In this document: piece after piece, positions 41,902-50,652 of the stretch
Position numbering within the stretch: the first letter of the stretch is position 1
Layout: each line of letters starts with the position of its first letter
From: Planococcus maritimus
GTDB taxonomy: Bacteria > Bacillota > Bacilli > Bacillales_A > Planococcaceae
DNA: 64,000 nt
Assembly (NCBI RefSeq): GCF_001592825.1
Contig: NZ_LTZG01000041.1
Location: 1-64,000, forward strand
Direction of reading: 5' to 3'
Made by a program: the position numbers and the translations under genes
The notes under the pieces: generated by a model
Told to the model about the DNA's origin: nothing
Databases searched by the model: none
The model's input: the letters and a program-made list of their open reading frames with translations, nothing else

Positions 41902-42836
41902 CAAAAGGAATTACAACCCGTGCTGTCGGGGAGACAGTCGATGATTTTCTACTGATCAAGCAATCGGTCAAAGGCGTCACGACGACCGGCAATCCATTTA
42001 TGTCACTCGTCCTGCAAGATAAGAGCGGGGACATCGAAGCAAAGTTATGGGACACGAAAGACGAACATGAACGGATGTATGCGGCAGAAACGATTGTTAA
42101 AGTCGGCGGAGAAATCCATAATTATCGCGGTAAAAATCAATTGCGCATCAAAAGCATTCGCCCGGCGAAGCCGGAAGAAAACTTGACGATCGCTGAATTT
42201 TTGCCTTCAGCCGCTCAAAGTGCGGATGAATTGCACGAAGAAGTAACCAAGTTTTTATTCGAGATGGAAAATCCGCAAATCCAGCGCATCACACGCCATC
42301 TCCTCAAAAAATACCAACAGCAATTCCTGACCTTCCCGGCCGCAACGCGCAATCACCATGATTATGTATCGGGCCTTGCGGATCATGTCGTGTCGATGCT
42401 CAAGCTCGGGAAAGCGATTTGCGAAGTGTATCCGAGCCTGGACAAGGATTTATTGTATTCGGGAATCATTCTTCATGATATTGGCAAAGTGTTTGAATTG
42501 TCTGGCCCGATTGCAACGACTTATACAATAGAAGGCAATCTGCTTGGCCATATCTCCATCATGGTAACCGAAATTGCCAAAGCCGCTGAAGAACTCGGCA
42601 TTGAAGGGGAAGAAGTAATGCTCCTTCAACATATGGTCTTGTCGCATCACGGCAAGGAAGAATGGGGCAGCCCGAAAAAGCCGATGGTGAAAGAGGCGGA
42701 AATCCTCCACTATATCGACAATATCGACGCGAAAATGATGATGCTTGACCGCGTGCTTGGAAAAACAAAAGAAGGCGAGTTTTCAGAACGCGTCTTCGCG
42801 CTCGACAACCGCTCTTTCTACAAGCCGAAACTATAA
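41898..42836 (+). CDS. yhaM: 3'-5' exoribonuclease YhaM
   Basis: 312 aa. N-terminal OB-fold nucleic-acid-binding domain (about 10-95: [22 protein letters not shown]) and a C-terminal HD domain (about 160-300) with the metal pair in [13 protein letters not shown] and [15 protein letters not shown]. YhaM degrades RNA, and single-stranded DNA, from the 3' end. Starts inside the yhaN stop, and ends at a terminator shared with prsA. Full length for the family. Confidence 0.94.
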   Translation: MTKGITTRAVGETVDDFLLIKQSVKGVTTTGNPFMSLVLQDKSGDIEAKLWDTKDEHERMYAAETIVKVGGEIHNYRGKNQLRIKSIRPAKPEENLTIAEFLPSAAQSADELHEEVTKFLFEMENPQIQRITRHLLKKYQQQFLTFPAATRNHHDYVSGLADHVVSMLKLGKAICEVYPSLDKDLLYSGIILHDIGKVFELSGPIATTYTIEGNLLGHISIMVTEIAKAAEELGIEGEEVMLLQHMVLSHHGKEEWGSPKKPMVKEAEILHYIDNIDAKMMMLDRVLGKTKEGEFSERVFALDNRSFYKPKL

Positions 42837-42842
42837 GCAAAG

Positions 42843-42873
42843 AAAACCCCCGACAAAGATGTCGGGGGTTTTG
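42843..42873. terminator. Bidirectional terminator between yhaM and prsA
   Basis: Stem AAAACCCCCGACA/TGTCGGGGGTTTT with AAGA loop. Confidence 0.92.
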
Positions 42874-42874
42874 C

Positions 42875-43801
42875 TTATTCAGCTGGAGTTTCTTCTGTTT
42901 CTTCCGTTGGTGCTCCTTCTTCCGGAGCCGGTTCTGTGTTGAGAATTTCATCAAGTGCGCCTTCAAGTTCTTCGTCTTTGATGTCAATATTTGCTTCTTC
43001 CATCAAAGCTGCGACTTTCGGAAGCAACGTGGATTGGTCTGCTTTTGCCATAGCGATTTCAGAACGCAAAGCGTCTTGCTGTTCTTCTAGCGGCTTTTGT
43101 CCTTCTACTTCACGGGTTTCGGTTACTTGGATAATGTGGAAGCCATGTTGTGATTGAACCGGTTCGCTGATTTCGTCGACTTCTAGGGAGTAGGCAGCAT
43201 CTTCGAATTCAGGCACCATCATGCCTGTGCCAAACCAGTCAAGCGAGCCGCCGTTAGCAGCAGAACCCGGATCAGTGGAATGTTCTTCCGCTACTTCCGC
43301 AAAATCTGCGCCTTCGTCAAGTTCCGCTTTCAATTCATTAGCGGTTTCTTCATCCGCAACCAGGATATGGCGGGCATTCAGTTCCGTTCCTTGACGTTTG
43401 TATTGCTCTTCGATTTCCTCATCCGTTACTTCAACATCTTCCGTCAAAGCTTTTTCCTGAAGCAAGTTCAGGCGGATGACTTTTTTGTAGCTTTCTTCTG
43501 TATGGTTGTTCTGAGTGAGGAATTCATCGAAATTTTCACCCATCTCTTCTTTATTGCTCTCAAGTTCTGCCTCGACTTCTTCGTCAGACACCTCGTAATT
43601 TGCTCCCAATACTTTCTCAATCATCAAGATTTGGATAGCTTGGTCGCCGACAGACGTTTTCATTTCTTGGTATAGCTCTTCTTTGGTTACGTCTCCGGCA
43701 TCAGAAGTGACAAGCACTTCGCTATCGGAACCGTTGTCGCTGCATGCGGAAAGGGCAAGAACCGCTGCCGCGATGGAAAGGGTAAAGGCTGATTTCTTCA
43801 T
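42875..43801 (-). CDS. prsA: Foldase lipoprotein PrsA (PpiC-type peptidyl-prolyl isomerase)
   Basis: 308 aa. Lipoprotein signal with lipobox LSAC (Cys20), helical N-domain, parvulin domain at about 140-228 ([17 protein letters not shown] ... [19 protein letters not shown] ... GFHIIQV), C-domain and an acidic Pro/Glu/Thr tail. Folds secreted proteins on the outer face of the membrane. Bacillus Hpr/ScoC represses prsA in some contexts; hpr lies three genes upstream. GGAGCG precedes the start. Confidence 0.94.
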   Translation of the reverse strand: MKKSAFTLSIAAAVLALSACSDNGSDSEVLVTSDAGDVTKEELYQEMKTSVGDQAIQILMIEKVLGANYEVSDEEVEAELESNKEEMGENFDEFLTQNNHTEESYKKVIRLNLLQEKALTEDVEVTDEEIEEQYKRQGTELNARHILVADEETANELKAELDEGADFAEVAEEHSTDPGSAANGGSLDWFGTGMMVPEFEDAAYSLEVDEISEPVQSQHGFHIIQVTETREVEGQKPLEEQQDALRSEIAMAKADQSTLLPKVAALMEEANIDIKDEELEGALDEILNTEPAPEEGAPTEETEETPAE

Positions 43802-44027
43802 TGATGTTCGCTCCTAACTTTCTTTCAATCTAAGTTGAATGTAATAGGTGTAGGCTGTTGATTTTTCGCAAAGAAATGAGAGCCACAAGCATATCGCAGC
43901 AGACGGTCTTTGCGTTTGTTTTCAATAGATGCCGTAGTTACTATATCATAAACGAATGAAAAAATAAAAAGTTCCAAAAAATTGTGAATTCGTTAGAAAG
44001 TGGGGCTATTCTAAACGATGCCATAGA

Positions 44028-44054
44028 AAAAGCACTTGCTCGGGCAAGTGCTTA
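44028..44054 (-). terminator. Terminator of the 61-aa membrane protein gene
   Basis: Stem AAGCACTTGC/GCAAGTGCTT, four-base loop, on the minus strand followed by TTTTCT; overlaps the stop codon at 44052-44054. Confidence 0.82.
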
Positions 44055-44237
44055 CGGAGTGAATTCCACACCAACGTATAAGGTGAGAAGTAAAATAAGA
44101 ATTAATATATTAATCGTACGAAAAATCTTTTCGTGGTTTTCTTCAGGAATTTCCCGGGATGTGACTAGTGCTAACGTCATCCGGTTAATCTGGAACACGT
44201 AAAACACTGAAAAAATGACAACTAACGCGACTATCAT
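44052..44237 (-). CDS. Small two-helix membrane protein
   Basis: 61 aa with two transmembrane segments (about 2-22 and 40-58) joined by a charged loop (TSREIPEENHEKIFR). GGGGAGG lies seven bases before the ATG. Placed between prsA and yhaJ where Bacillus has short genes such as yhaK/yhaI, but I see no clear match to either. Function unknown. Confidence 0.7.
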   Translation of the reverse strand: MIVALVVIFSVFYVFQINRMTLALVTSREIPEENHEKIFRTINILILILLLTLYVGVEFTP

Positions 44238-44296
44238 GAGTTTCCTCCCCTCTGACCTTAACTTCCATTATAGCAAAATGGACAGAAAAAAGCAGG

Positions 44297-44842
44297 TCAG
44301 GCAATTGGCTGCGGCACCAAGATCTCAAATCCTGTATCCGTTTCTTCGATAAGGGCGTGCCGCGGCGAGCGCGCCAAATTACGGATATAGATTAAATCAG
44401 TTACAGATAAAGCGCTATGGTACGCAAGCAAAATGGCGAAATAATGGCTATAGGCCGGCCAAATGATGCTCAGCGCGACAATGGCCGTGTTAATGACCGC
44501 AAACGGTGCGACAAGCGCGAGCATGAAACGTGATTTCCGGACCGGTTCTTTAATATATAAAGAAATCGTCGGGCACAGCTTCAATTGCTTGCGCATGCTG
44601 ATCTTCAAACATTTGCGGCTTCCCAGTAAGGGCATCAGGTGCAAAAGTTTATGGATCGGGTAGATCGCCAGCATGCCGATCATGAACAGCAGAAAGTTTT
44701 GGTCGGATAGCGGGTCTGCGTACATAATAGCCAGCAGCATGTAATAGCTGGTGAAAACTCCGGCGCCGATCAGCGCGGAGATGAAGAACAGGCGGTCAGA
44801 GCCGTATTGTTTTTTGACGTTGATTGTTTTCCAGCAATGCAT
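44297..44842 (-). CDS. yhaJ: YhaJ-like DUF3267 membrane protein
   Basis: 181 aa. Four transmembrane helices; the HKLLHLMPLLG motif in the second helix region is the DUF3267 signature and resembles a metal-binding HxxxH, as in site-2-protease-like folds, though no activity is known. ATG at 44842 chosen because GGGAG lies eight bases upstream. Same location and family as Bacillus YhaJ. Confidence 0.78.
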   Translation of the reverse strand: MHCWKTINVKKQYGSDRLFFISALIGAGVFTSYYMLLAIMYADPLSDQNFLLFMIGMLAIYPIHKLLHLMPLLGSRKCLKISMRKQLKLCPTISLYIKEPVRKSRFMLALVAPFAVINTAIVALSIIWPAYSHYFAILLAYHSALSVTDLIYIRNLARSPRHALIEETDTGFEILVPQPIA

Positions 44843-44946
44843 ATGCGTATCTCCCATTGATGTATAGTGTTGATGAGCCGATACATACAATACAACGTTT
44901 CCTGGGGGAATGCAAGCTTCTTCAGCGATATTTTTTTTGGAGTTTT

Positions 44947-45507
44947 TTAAGGGTTTTTGTTCTCCGTCAAAACATGGTTTTCTTCATTGAAGCGATTCTC
45001 AATGTTCTTGAAAGAGGCTTCAAAAATCTCCATGAAATCATCGCCGTAAATGTTTCGGATAATCGCCATGACATCCATGAATTCGGGGAATTTTCCGTAC
45101 AGATTACGAAGAGGAAGAGAGCCGTCCACGACTGAATGGGGTGTGTCGTGATACCGTTCGATCATCTCCTGCATCAATTCTTCGCCTTTTTGGGTCAACT
45201 CTACATATGTATTGCGTTTGTCGGTATCACGTTTCGAGAACGACAGCAATTCGCGTTCTTCAAGTTTTTTTGAAAAGTTGAAAGCTGTAGAAACGTGCAT
45301 GACCCCGAACTTGGCCACATCAGAGATGGAAGCTCCTTTCAAATGGTAGGAAATCCATAAAATGTGATGTTCATTAATATTCAAGTCATAAGGTTTTATC
45401 CACATCTGCCAATCTTTCTCGACCGCTTTCCATAATGCTTTTGATAATTGCCCAATTCTTTGGCTGTATAGCATTGCTTCTTTCATCGTATATTCTTTAT
45501 CATTCAC
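44947..45507 (-). CDS. hpr: Transition-state regulator Hpr (ScoC), MarR family
   Basis: 186 aa. Winged-helix repressor; the stretch [20 protein letters not shown] and [20 protein letters not shown] is nearly the same as Bacillus Hpr, including the recognition helix. Represses extracellular protease, peptide uptake and sporulation genes in Bacillus. GTG at 45507 gives the family's N-terminus; its ribosome site is poor and an ATG seven codons later is possible. C-terminal tail shorter than in Bacillus. Confidence 0.92.
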   Translation of the reverse strand: MNDKEYTMKEAMLYSQRIGQLSKALWKAVEKDWQMWIKPYDLNINEHHILWISYHLKGASISDVAKFGVMHVSTAFNFSKKLEERELLSFSKRDTDKRNTYVELTQKGEELMQEMIERYHDTPHSVVDGSLPLRNLYGKFPEFMDVMAIIRNIYGDDFMEIFEASFKNIENRFNEENHVLTENKNP

Positions 45508-45593
45508 GCGAGCACCAACTTTCACCGGAAATATTTTCTTTATTATAGCAATAAAGCAAAGTGAATTAAAGTGAGAATAGTAAAATAATTTAG

Positions 45594-45631
45594 TCAAAAA
45601 AAAACAACCTGACCAGTAGTGGTCAAGCTGT
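45594..45631 (-). terminator. Terminator of yhaH
   Basis: Stem around TTGACCA/TGGTCAGG with a four-base loop; nine T residues follow on the minus strand. Confidence 0.82.
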
Positions 45632-46063
45632 CTCGGAATCATCTTTGTTTTTCGCTAATTTCGGGTCGATCTTTGTCGGCCTGTCATTCTTTTTTTCTTC
45701 TTCATCTTTGTTTTTGCTGATGCTTGCCTGCAGCTGCTCGATGGAGTTTTGAATCGCTTTGATCTCGAGCTGCAAATGCTCTTTGGCTGGAGCTGTGTCT
45801 TCCTGCCACGATTGGAGTGAGGCTTTCAAGCCATCCACCGCTTCTGGCACTTGAGTTTTCGATTCTTCTGTCAGGTGGTTGATGGAGTCTTTTAATTCAT
45901 TAATGCGGGCTTTCAGCTCGTTCATCGACTCTTTCCATTCCGAGCCGCTTGATTTGATGGACGTTCGCAGTTCCTCACCGGATTTCGGAGCGGAGAGGAT
46001 GGCCGTCACGGCACCGGCAATGAGACCGGCACCGAGGCCGGCAAAAAAATTCGAAACTTTCAT
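45623..46063 (-). CDS. yhaH: YtxH-domain protein YhaH
   Basis: 146 aa. N-terminal glycine-rich membrane segment ([27 protein letters not shown], the YtxH signature), a long helical coiled-coil region (45-120) and a Lys/Asp/Glu-rich tail. YtxH-type proteins are stress-linked, of unknown mechanism. GGAGCG precedes the ATG. Same place as Bacillus yhaH, between hpr and trpP. Confidence 0.85.
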   Translation of the reverse strand: MKVSNFFAGLGAGLIAGAVTAILSAPKSGEELRTSIKSSGSEWKESMNELKARINELKDSINHLTEESKTQVPEAVDGLKASLQSWQEDTAPAKEHLQLEIKAIQNSIEQLQASISKNKDEEEKKNDRPTKIDPKLAKNKDDSETA

Positions 46064-46146
46064 AAGTGTAAGCGCTCCTTTCGTATCTATCTTTCTTTTC
46101 CTTTATTTCACTTAATTAAAACATGGAATGAATGGCTATTCAATAA

Positions 46147-46182
46147 AAAATGCCTTTCCCTGCAAAAGGGAAAGGCATTTTA
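46147..46182 (-). terminator. Terminator of trpP
   Basis: Stem AAAATGCCTTTCCC/GGGAAAGGCATTTT with a seven-base loop. Confidence 0.9.
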
Positions 46183-46186
46183 GGTA

Positions 46187-46720
46187 TTAGCGAGTCTGTG
46201 CGGCTGTAGAACTTTGGAAGTTCGAGCGCTTCATGAGCCCTGTGACAATCGGGAACATGACCGCAAAAGCAACGCCGTTCATGATCGTGGCCGGCACGAC
46301 TACCGTTGCAAGCAAAAGCGTGAACGGAATATCGGCCCCCAGGATGAAGATCGCTGCCGACAGGAAAATGGTTCCTGACAACACCGTTCCGATTGCAGTA
46401 AGCGCAATGCCAACCGGCAACTTAGCTGCATGTTTTCTCAGTAACGACACAAACGCGAAAAAGACGAATGCGGTGATGAACTTATCAATGATGTTCGGGA
46501 AAAAGCCTCCCGGGAAACTTGAAAACAATCCCGAAATGATTCCGGTGGTAACAGCAAGCAAAAAGACACTTTTTACATCGCGGAATAGCAAGATGCCGAT
46601 AAACATCATCGTTAGCATAAAGTCGGGTTTCATCCCGCCGTTGATGCCTGGAATCACCACATACAAGGTTGCGCCGACACTGACAAGCAGCGCCATTAAT
46701 ACAAGATTTTTCGTTTTCAT
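46187..46720 (-). CDS. trpP: Tryptophan transporter TrpP
   Basis: 177 aa with five or six transmembrane helices. The N-terminal LMALLVSVGATLYVVIPGINGGMKPD and the GLFSSFPGGFFPNIIDKFIT block are typical of TrpP (YhaG), a probable ECF-like tryptophan importer. ATG at 46720. Its ribosome site is overlaid by evenly spaced GAG/TAG triplets (46723-46746) like a TRAP-binding site, which supports the assignment. The promoter overlaps the end of hit. Confidence 0.9.
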   Translation of the reverse strand: MKTKNLVLMALLVSVGATLYVVIPGINGGMKPDFMLTMMFIGILLFRDVKSVFLLAVTTGIISGLFSSFPGGFFPNIIDKFITAFVFFAFVSLLRKHAAKLPVGIALTAIGTVLSGTIFLSAAIFILGADIPFTLLLATVVVPATIMNGVAFAVMFPIVTGLMKRSNFQSSTAAQTR

Positions 46721-46722
46721 TT

Positions 46723-46746
46723 CTCATCTCTCCTCAGCTCAAGCTA
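46723..46746 (-). promoter_or_regulatory. TRAP-like binding site over the trpP ribosome site
   Basis: Minus strand reads TAG-CTT-GAG-CT-GAG-GA-GAG-AT-GAG, then AA and ATG. Five (G/U)AG triplets with spacers of 3, 2, 2 and 2 bases, the spacing TRAP prefers, covering the GAGGAGAG ribosome site. In Bacillus trpP is translationally repressed by TRAP at such a site (nine triplets). Confidence 0.65.
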
Positions 46747-46798
46747 GTTTCTTTTTCCCGGACGTGCCCTCATGGCCGCCGGCGAAAAACGTAATTCG

Positions 46799-46827
46799 AT
46801 CTTATCTTGTGCCGTGCAGAAAATCAA
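46799..46827 (-). promoter_or_regulatory. trpP promoter
   Basis: Minus strand TTGATT (46822-46827), 17-base spacer, TAAGAT (46799-46804). Gives a leader of about 70 bases. Confidence 0.65.
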
Positions 46828-47255
46828 GCCTCAGAGGTTAGTTTCATCTTGACCTGTTCGGCAAGCTCCTGGATTTTCTCGGTAGTGTATTCTTTTTCCT
46901 TGGTCATCCACTTGGCGCCAAATCCGTCGCTCGCATCGTAGCGCGGGATGAAGTGCAAGTGGAAGTGGAAGACGCTTTGCCCAGCTTTTGGGCCGTTGTT
47001 GTTCAATAAATTCATGCCTTCCGGTTCGAAGGTTTCCTTAAGGGCACTGGCGATTTTCGGCGCAACACTGAACAATTGGCCAGCTTCATCCGGTGTCATA
47101 TCGTAAACAGACGCACGGTGGGTTTTCGGGATTAGCAGCGTATGGCCTTTCGATAAAGGCATGATGTCCATAAAGGCATAGACATGCTCATCCTCATACA
47201 CCTTGACGCTCGGGATGTCTCCATTAATGATTTTACAAAAAATGCACTCGCTCAT
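46824..47255 (-). CDS. hit: HIT-family nucleotide-binding protein
   Basis: 143 aa. N-terminal CIFCKIINGDIPS (zinc-type Cys pair) and the histidine triad FHFHLHFIPRY; hydrolyses adenosine nucleotide derivatives (HINT-like). Divergent from ecsA, the same arrangement as Bacillus hit-ecsA. GGAAGG lies before the ATG. Confidence 0.93.
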   Translation of the reverse strand: MSECIFCKIINGDIPSVKVYEDEHVYAFMDIMPLSKGHTLLIPKTHRASVYDMTPDEAGQLFSVAPKIASALKETFEPEGMNLLNNNGPKAGQSVFHFHLHFIPRYDASDGFGAKWMTKEKEYTTEKIQELAEQVKMKLTSEA

Positions 47256-47402
47256 AAACTCATCCTTCCTGTAATGGGGTGGCCGTTCTAGTTTCAGTTT
47301 ACCATATTCCTAGCGTGCATCATCCTTAGCAGGGAACGAGTTGTTGAAAGAATTCCCCGCGCAGTTTTGATACAATAGAAAACGAAGAAAGAGGTGTTGA
47401 CA

Positions 47403-48152
47403 GTGGCAATATTGGAAGTTGAAAATTTGACGGGTGGCTATACGAGAAAGCCCGTATTGCAAGATGTGAGTTTTTCGATTGAAAAAGGTGAATTGATTGG
47501 TTTGATCGGCTTGAACGGTGCAGGGAAGAGTACGACCATCAAACACATCATCGGCATCATGCAGCCAAAATCGGGTGCGATCCGACTCAATGGCCAGACC
47601 TTCTCGGAAGATATCGACGCTTACCGTTCCGCTTTTTCCTATATCCCAGAAACGCCGGTACTATACGAGGAGTTAACCTTGCGCGAACACTTAGAGCTGA
47701 CGGCAATGGCTTATGGGTTAGAACAAGAAGTATTCGAACAACGCTCCGCAGCTCTATTGAAGGAATTTCGCATGGAAAAGCGACTGAAATGGTTTCCTTC
47801 CCATTTCTCGAAAGGGATGCGCCAAAAAGTCATGATCATGAGCGCGTTTCTCGTTGATCCGGACCTCTATATTATCGATGAGCCGTTCGTCGGGCTGGAC
47901 CCGCTTGGCATCAAATCGCTTCTTGACCAAATGGAACAGCAAAAACGCAATGGGGCATCGGTTTTGATGTCTACACATATCTTGTCAACTGCAGAACGCT
48001 ATTGCGACCGCATTATTCTGCTCCACAACGGGCGCGTGCGGGCAATCGGTACGATGACTGAGCTGCGACAGGCTTTTGGCATGCCAGATGCCTCACTCGA
48101 TGACCTATATATTGCGATGACCGAGGATGACGACAATGAAGAACCTGCGTGA
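47403..48152 (+). CDS. ecsA: ABC transporter ATPase EcsA
   Basis: 249 aa. LEVENLTGGYTRKPVLQDVS at the start, Walker A GLNGAGKST, signature FSKGMRQKV, Walker B LYIIDEPFVGLDP, His switch STHI. EcsAB affects secretion, competence and intramembrane proteolysis by RasP in Bacillus; the transported substrate is linked to peptide export. GTG at 47403 matches the family's N-terminus and has GAAAGAGG upstream. Confidence 0.93.
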   Translation: MAILEVENLTGGYTRKPVLQDVSFSIEKGELIGLIGLNGAGKSTTIKHIIGIMQPKSGAIRLNGQTFSEDIDAYRSAFSYIPETPVLYEELTLREHLELTAMAYGLEQEVFEQRSAALLKEFRMEKRLKWFPSHFSKGMRQKVMIMSAFLVDPDLYIIDEPFVGLDPLGIKSLLDQMEQQKRNGASVLMSTHILSTAERYCDRIILLHNGRVRAIGTMTELRQAFGMPDASLDDLYIAMTEDDDNEEPA

Positions 48153-49353
48153 AGTGTGGGACAAGCGGCTCCGGCGTTATACGGCCGAAGTCCAGAACTA
48201 TTTAAAATTCATCGTCACAGGCCATATTGCAGTGGTCATGCTGTTCGCGATCGGAGCCGCCGGGTACGCCTATAGCGAATGGGTACAAGATGTGCCGCCG
48301 GAGTTTCCAGCAGCGCTGTTGATGGCGGTCTTGTTTGGTGCGCTTTTGTCTTATAGTCCACCCGTGACTTTATTAAAGCAGGCGGATGGGGTTTATCTAT
48401 TGCCTCTTGAAAGCCACCTCGACAGCTATTTAAAGCCAGCGCTGCGTTGGACTTACGCCTCGCAACTGTATTTGCCTGTCGTGGTCTTTGTCGTGTCCTT
48501 GCCGCTCATCAACGCTTTATATGGCCTGCCTTCTTCTTATTTGATTGGCTTTCCGATTCTTTTGCTGCTAGTGAAATGGTGGAATGTCAGGAGCGAGTTC
48601 TACTGGCGAAAAGCAAGCGAAGGCCATCGGGTTTGGCTTGAGCGTGCCGTGCGTTTTATATTCGTCGCGGGATTTGCTTGGTCGTATGTCGACGGTATGC
48701 TTCTTGTGGCAGCGGTGTTTTTGTTCGCGATGATTTTTTATGGCAAATGGCTCGAACGCCGCGCCGCGGGAAAAGCATTTCCTTACGGGCATTTTATCGA
48801 ATTGGAAGAAAATCGCATGCTGCGTTTTTACCAATTCGCCAATTATTTCACCGATGTGCCGCATTTGAAAGGGAAAGTAAGAGAGCGCAGATGGCTCAAT
48901 CCGGTTTACCGGTTGATTCAGAGCAAAGCTTCGAATGCCCATCTGTATTTGGTGAGCCGGACGTTCATCCGTTCTGACGAGTTGTTCTTTCTATGGCTGC
49001 GGTTAACGCTGATTATCCTCGTGGGAGCTTGGCTTATCCCGTTTCAAATTGCCATCACTTTGTTTGCAGGGGCTTTGGCCTTCGCTTCAACCATCCAGTT
49101 ATGGCAAGGCTTGAACCAGTCCCAGCATTTCCGCATGGATCAATTATTCCCGCTAAGTACGCATAGCCGCGAAAAAGCGGTATGGAATTGGGTGCTTGCG
49201 GTTCAATTGATCCAGGCAGTATCGGCATTGATCCTGCTACTGGCACTCGGCCAGTTTGCGACAGCGCTAATTGTCACAGCCGTCATTGCTATTGTTTCGG
49301 TTGTCACACTTGCAGGCGCCAGAAGAAAGTCAGCACAGCTTAATAACCGATAA
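48136..49353 (+). CDS. ecsB: ABC transporter permease EcsB
   Basis: 405 aa, about eight to ten transmembrane helices. LREVWDKRLRRYTAEVQNYLKFI and the middle VRERRWLNPVYRLIQ block fit EcsB. ATG at 48136 with GAGG upstream; it overlaps the end of ecsA by 17 bases. Bacillus has ecsC next; here a terminator and a convergent amidohydrolase follow, so ecsC is missing. Confidence 0.9.
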   Translation: MKNLREVWDKRLRRYTAEVQNYLKFIVTGHIAVVMLFAIGAAGYAYSEWVQDVPPEFPAALLMAVLFGALLSYSPPVTLLKQADGVYLLPLESHLDSYLKPALRWTYASQLYLPVVVFVVSLPLINALYGLPSSYLIGFPILLLLVKWWNVRSEFYWRKASEGHRVWLERAVRFIFVAGFAWSYVDGMLLVAAVFLFAMIFYGKWLERRAAGKAFPYGHFIELEENRMLRFYQFANYFTDVPHLKGKVRERRWLNPVYRLIQSKASNAHLYLVSRTFIRSDELFFLWLRLTLIILVGAWLIPFQIAITLFAGALAFASTIQLWQGLNQSQHFRMDQLFPLSTHSREKAVWNWVLAVQLIQAVSALILLLALGQFATALIVTAVIAIVSVVTLAGARRKSAQLNNR

Positions 49354-49359
49354 TAAACA

Positions 49360-49402
49360 TAAAAAGGGGCTGGAGAAAAAATCTCCAGCCCCTTTTTATG
49401 TT
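49360..49402. terminator. Bidirectional terminator after ecsB
   Basis: Sixteen-pair stem AAAAAGGGGCTGGAGA/TCTCCAGCCCCTTTTT with a short A loop. Confidence 0.92.
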
Positions 49403-49404
49403 AT

Positions 49405-50571
49405 TTATTCGTGGCAAGTGACCGCAGCTTTGCCAAGCGTTTTCGCAGCGATTAGCATCGCTTCTTCTTTGAAATCAAATTTCGGATGGTGGTGAGGATA
49501 AACTTCCCCGTCCGGCATGGCACCCGTGAAGAAGAACGTGCCCGGGACCTCTTCTAGGTAATAGGCAAAATCCTCTCCGCCCATTTGCGGCGGGCAATTG
49601 AATACTTCCGTCACGCCTGGTACATCTACAGCGAGGTCTCTCAGAAATTCGGTTTCTTTTTCATGAGTAACGACCGGTGGATAGCCCCGGTGGAATTTGA
49701 AGTCGATGGCGCTATTGGTGGCAATCGCCGTTCCCTTGGCGACGCGTTCCATTTCCTGTTCCATAAGTGTACGCGTTTCTTCCGTAAACGACCGGACCGT
49801 CCCGTTGAGTTTCGATTGGTCGGCAATGATATTGAATGGATTCTCCGCCATAAACGAAGCGATCGTAAGTACCGCAGATTCAAGCGGATCTACGCGGCGA
49901 GCGACAAGTTGCTGCAGATTGGTCACTAGTTGTGCGCCTGTGACGACGGCATCAACAGTTTCGTGCGGCATCGCCCCGTGGCCGCCGCGCCCTTGGACGG
50001 TGATTTCAAAACGGTCTGCCGCTGCCATGATCGGTCCCGTGCGGTAATCGATGCGGCCGAATGGCGTCGTCGACCAAAGATGGGTGCCGAAGATGACGTC
50101 GACGCCTTCTAGCGCTCCGTCTTCGATCATCGGTTTGGCGCCGCCTGGGGCCAGTTCTTCAGCATGCTGGTGAATGAGTACGTACGTGCCGGGCAGTTCG
50201 TCTCGCAAGCTGTGGAGGATCTTGCCGAGCACTAGCAATGTCGCGGTATGGCCGTCGTGGCCGCAAGCATGGACCACGTTCGGGACAGTCGATTTATAGC
50301 TCGTTTCTTTCTGGTCCTGGATTGGAAGAGCGTCAAAGTCAGCGCGTAAGGCGACCGTTTTGCCAGGCTTGCCTCCACGGACGGTGGCGATGACGCCGTT
50401 GCCTCCGACGCCAAAGCGGATGTCTACACCGAGGTCTTCGTAAAAGTCACGTATGTATTTCGCCGTTTTGGTTTCATGGAATGATGGTTCTGGGTTCATG
50501 TGCAGATGGCGGCGTATTTCCACCATGTCCGGATAGGCGTTGTCGAGTTCAGCAAATATTTTTTCAATCAT
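49405..50571 (-). CDS. yhaA: M20-family N-acyl amino acid amidohydrolase (YhaA)
   Basis: 388 aa. Two-domain metallo-amidohydrolase: metal ligands in HACGHDGHTA, HQHAEE and GGEDFAYYL plus a C-terminal His (HHHP); IEIRRHLHMNPEPSFHE-type opening. Family members hydrolyse N-acyl amino acids, hippurate or related amides. GAAAGGA precedes the ATG. The same gene sits by the ecs operon in Bacillus. Confidence 0.88.
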   Translation of the reverse strand: MIEKIFAELDNAYPDMVEIRRHLHMNPEPSFHETKTAKYIRDFYEDLGVDIRFGVGGNGVIATVRGGKPGKTVALRADFDALPIQDQKETSYKSTVPNVVHACGHDGHTATLLVLGKILHSLRDELPGTYVLIHQHAEELAPGGAKPMIEDGALEGVDVIFGTHLWSTTPFGRIDYRTGPIMAAADRFEITVQGRGGHGAMPHETVDAVVTGAQLVTNLQQLVARRVDPLESAVLTIASFMAENPFNIIADQSKLNGTVRSFTEETRTLMEQEMERVAKGTAIATNSAIDFKFHRGYPPVVTHEKETEFLRDLAVDVPGVTEVFNCPPQMGGEDFAYYLEEVPGTFFFTGAMPDGEVYPHHHPKFDFKEEAMLIAAKTLGKAAVTCHE

Positions 50572-50620
50572 GGGCTCATATCCTTTCTAATTTTCTGTAT
50601 TTTCCTTAGTCTAACATAGC

Positions 50621-50652
50621 AAAAAACAGAACGGGAGAAGTCCCGTTCTGTC
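50621..50652 (-). terminator. Terminator of the exchanger gene
   Basis: Stem ACAGAACGGGA/TCCCGTTCTGT, GAAG loop, TTTTTTGC on the minus strand; overlaps the stop codon. Confidence 0.88.
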
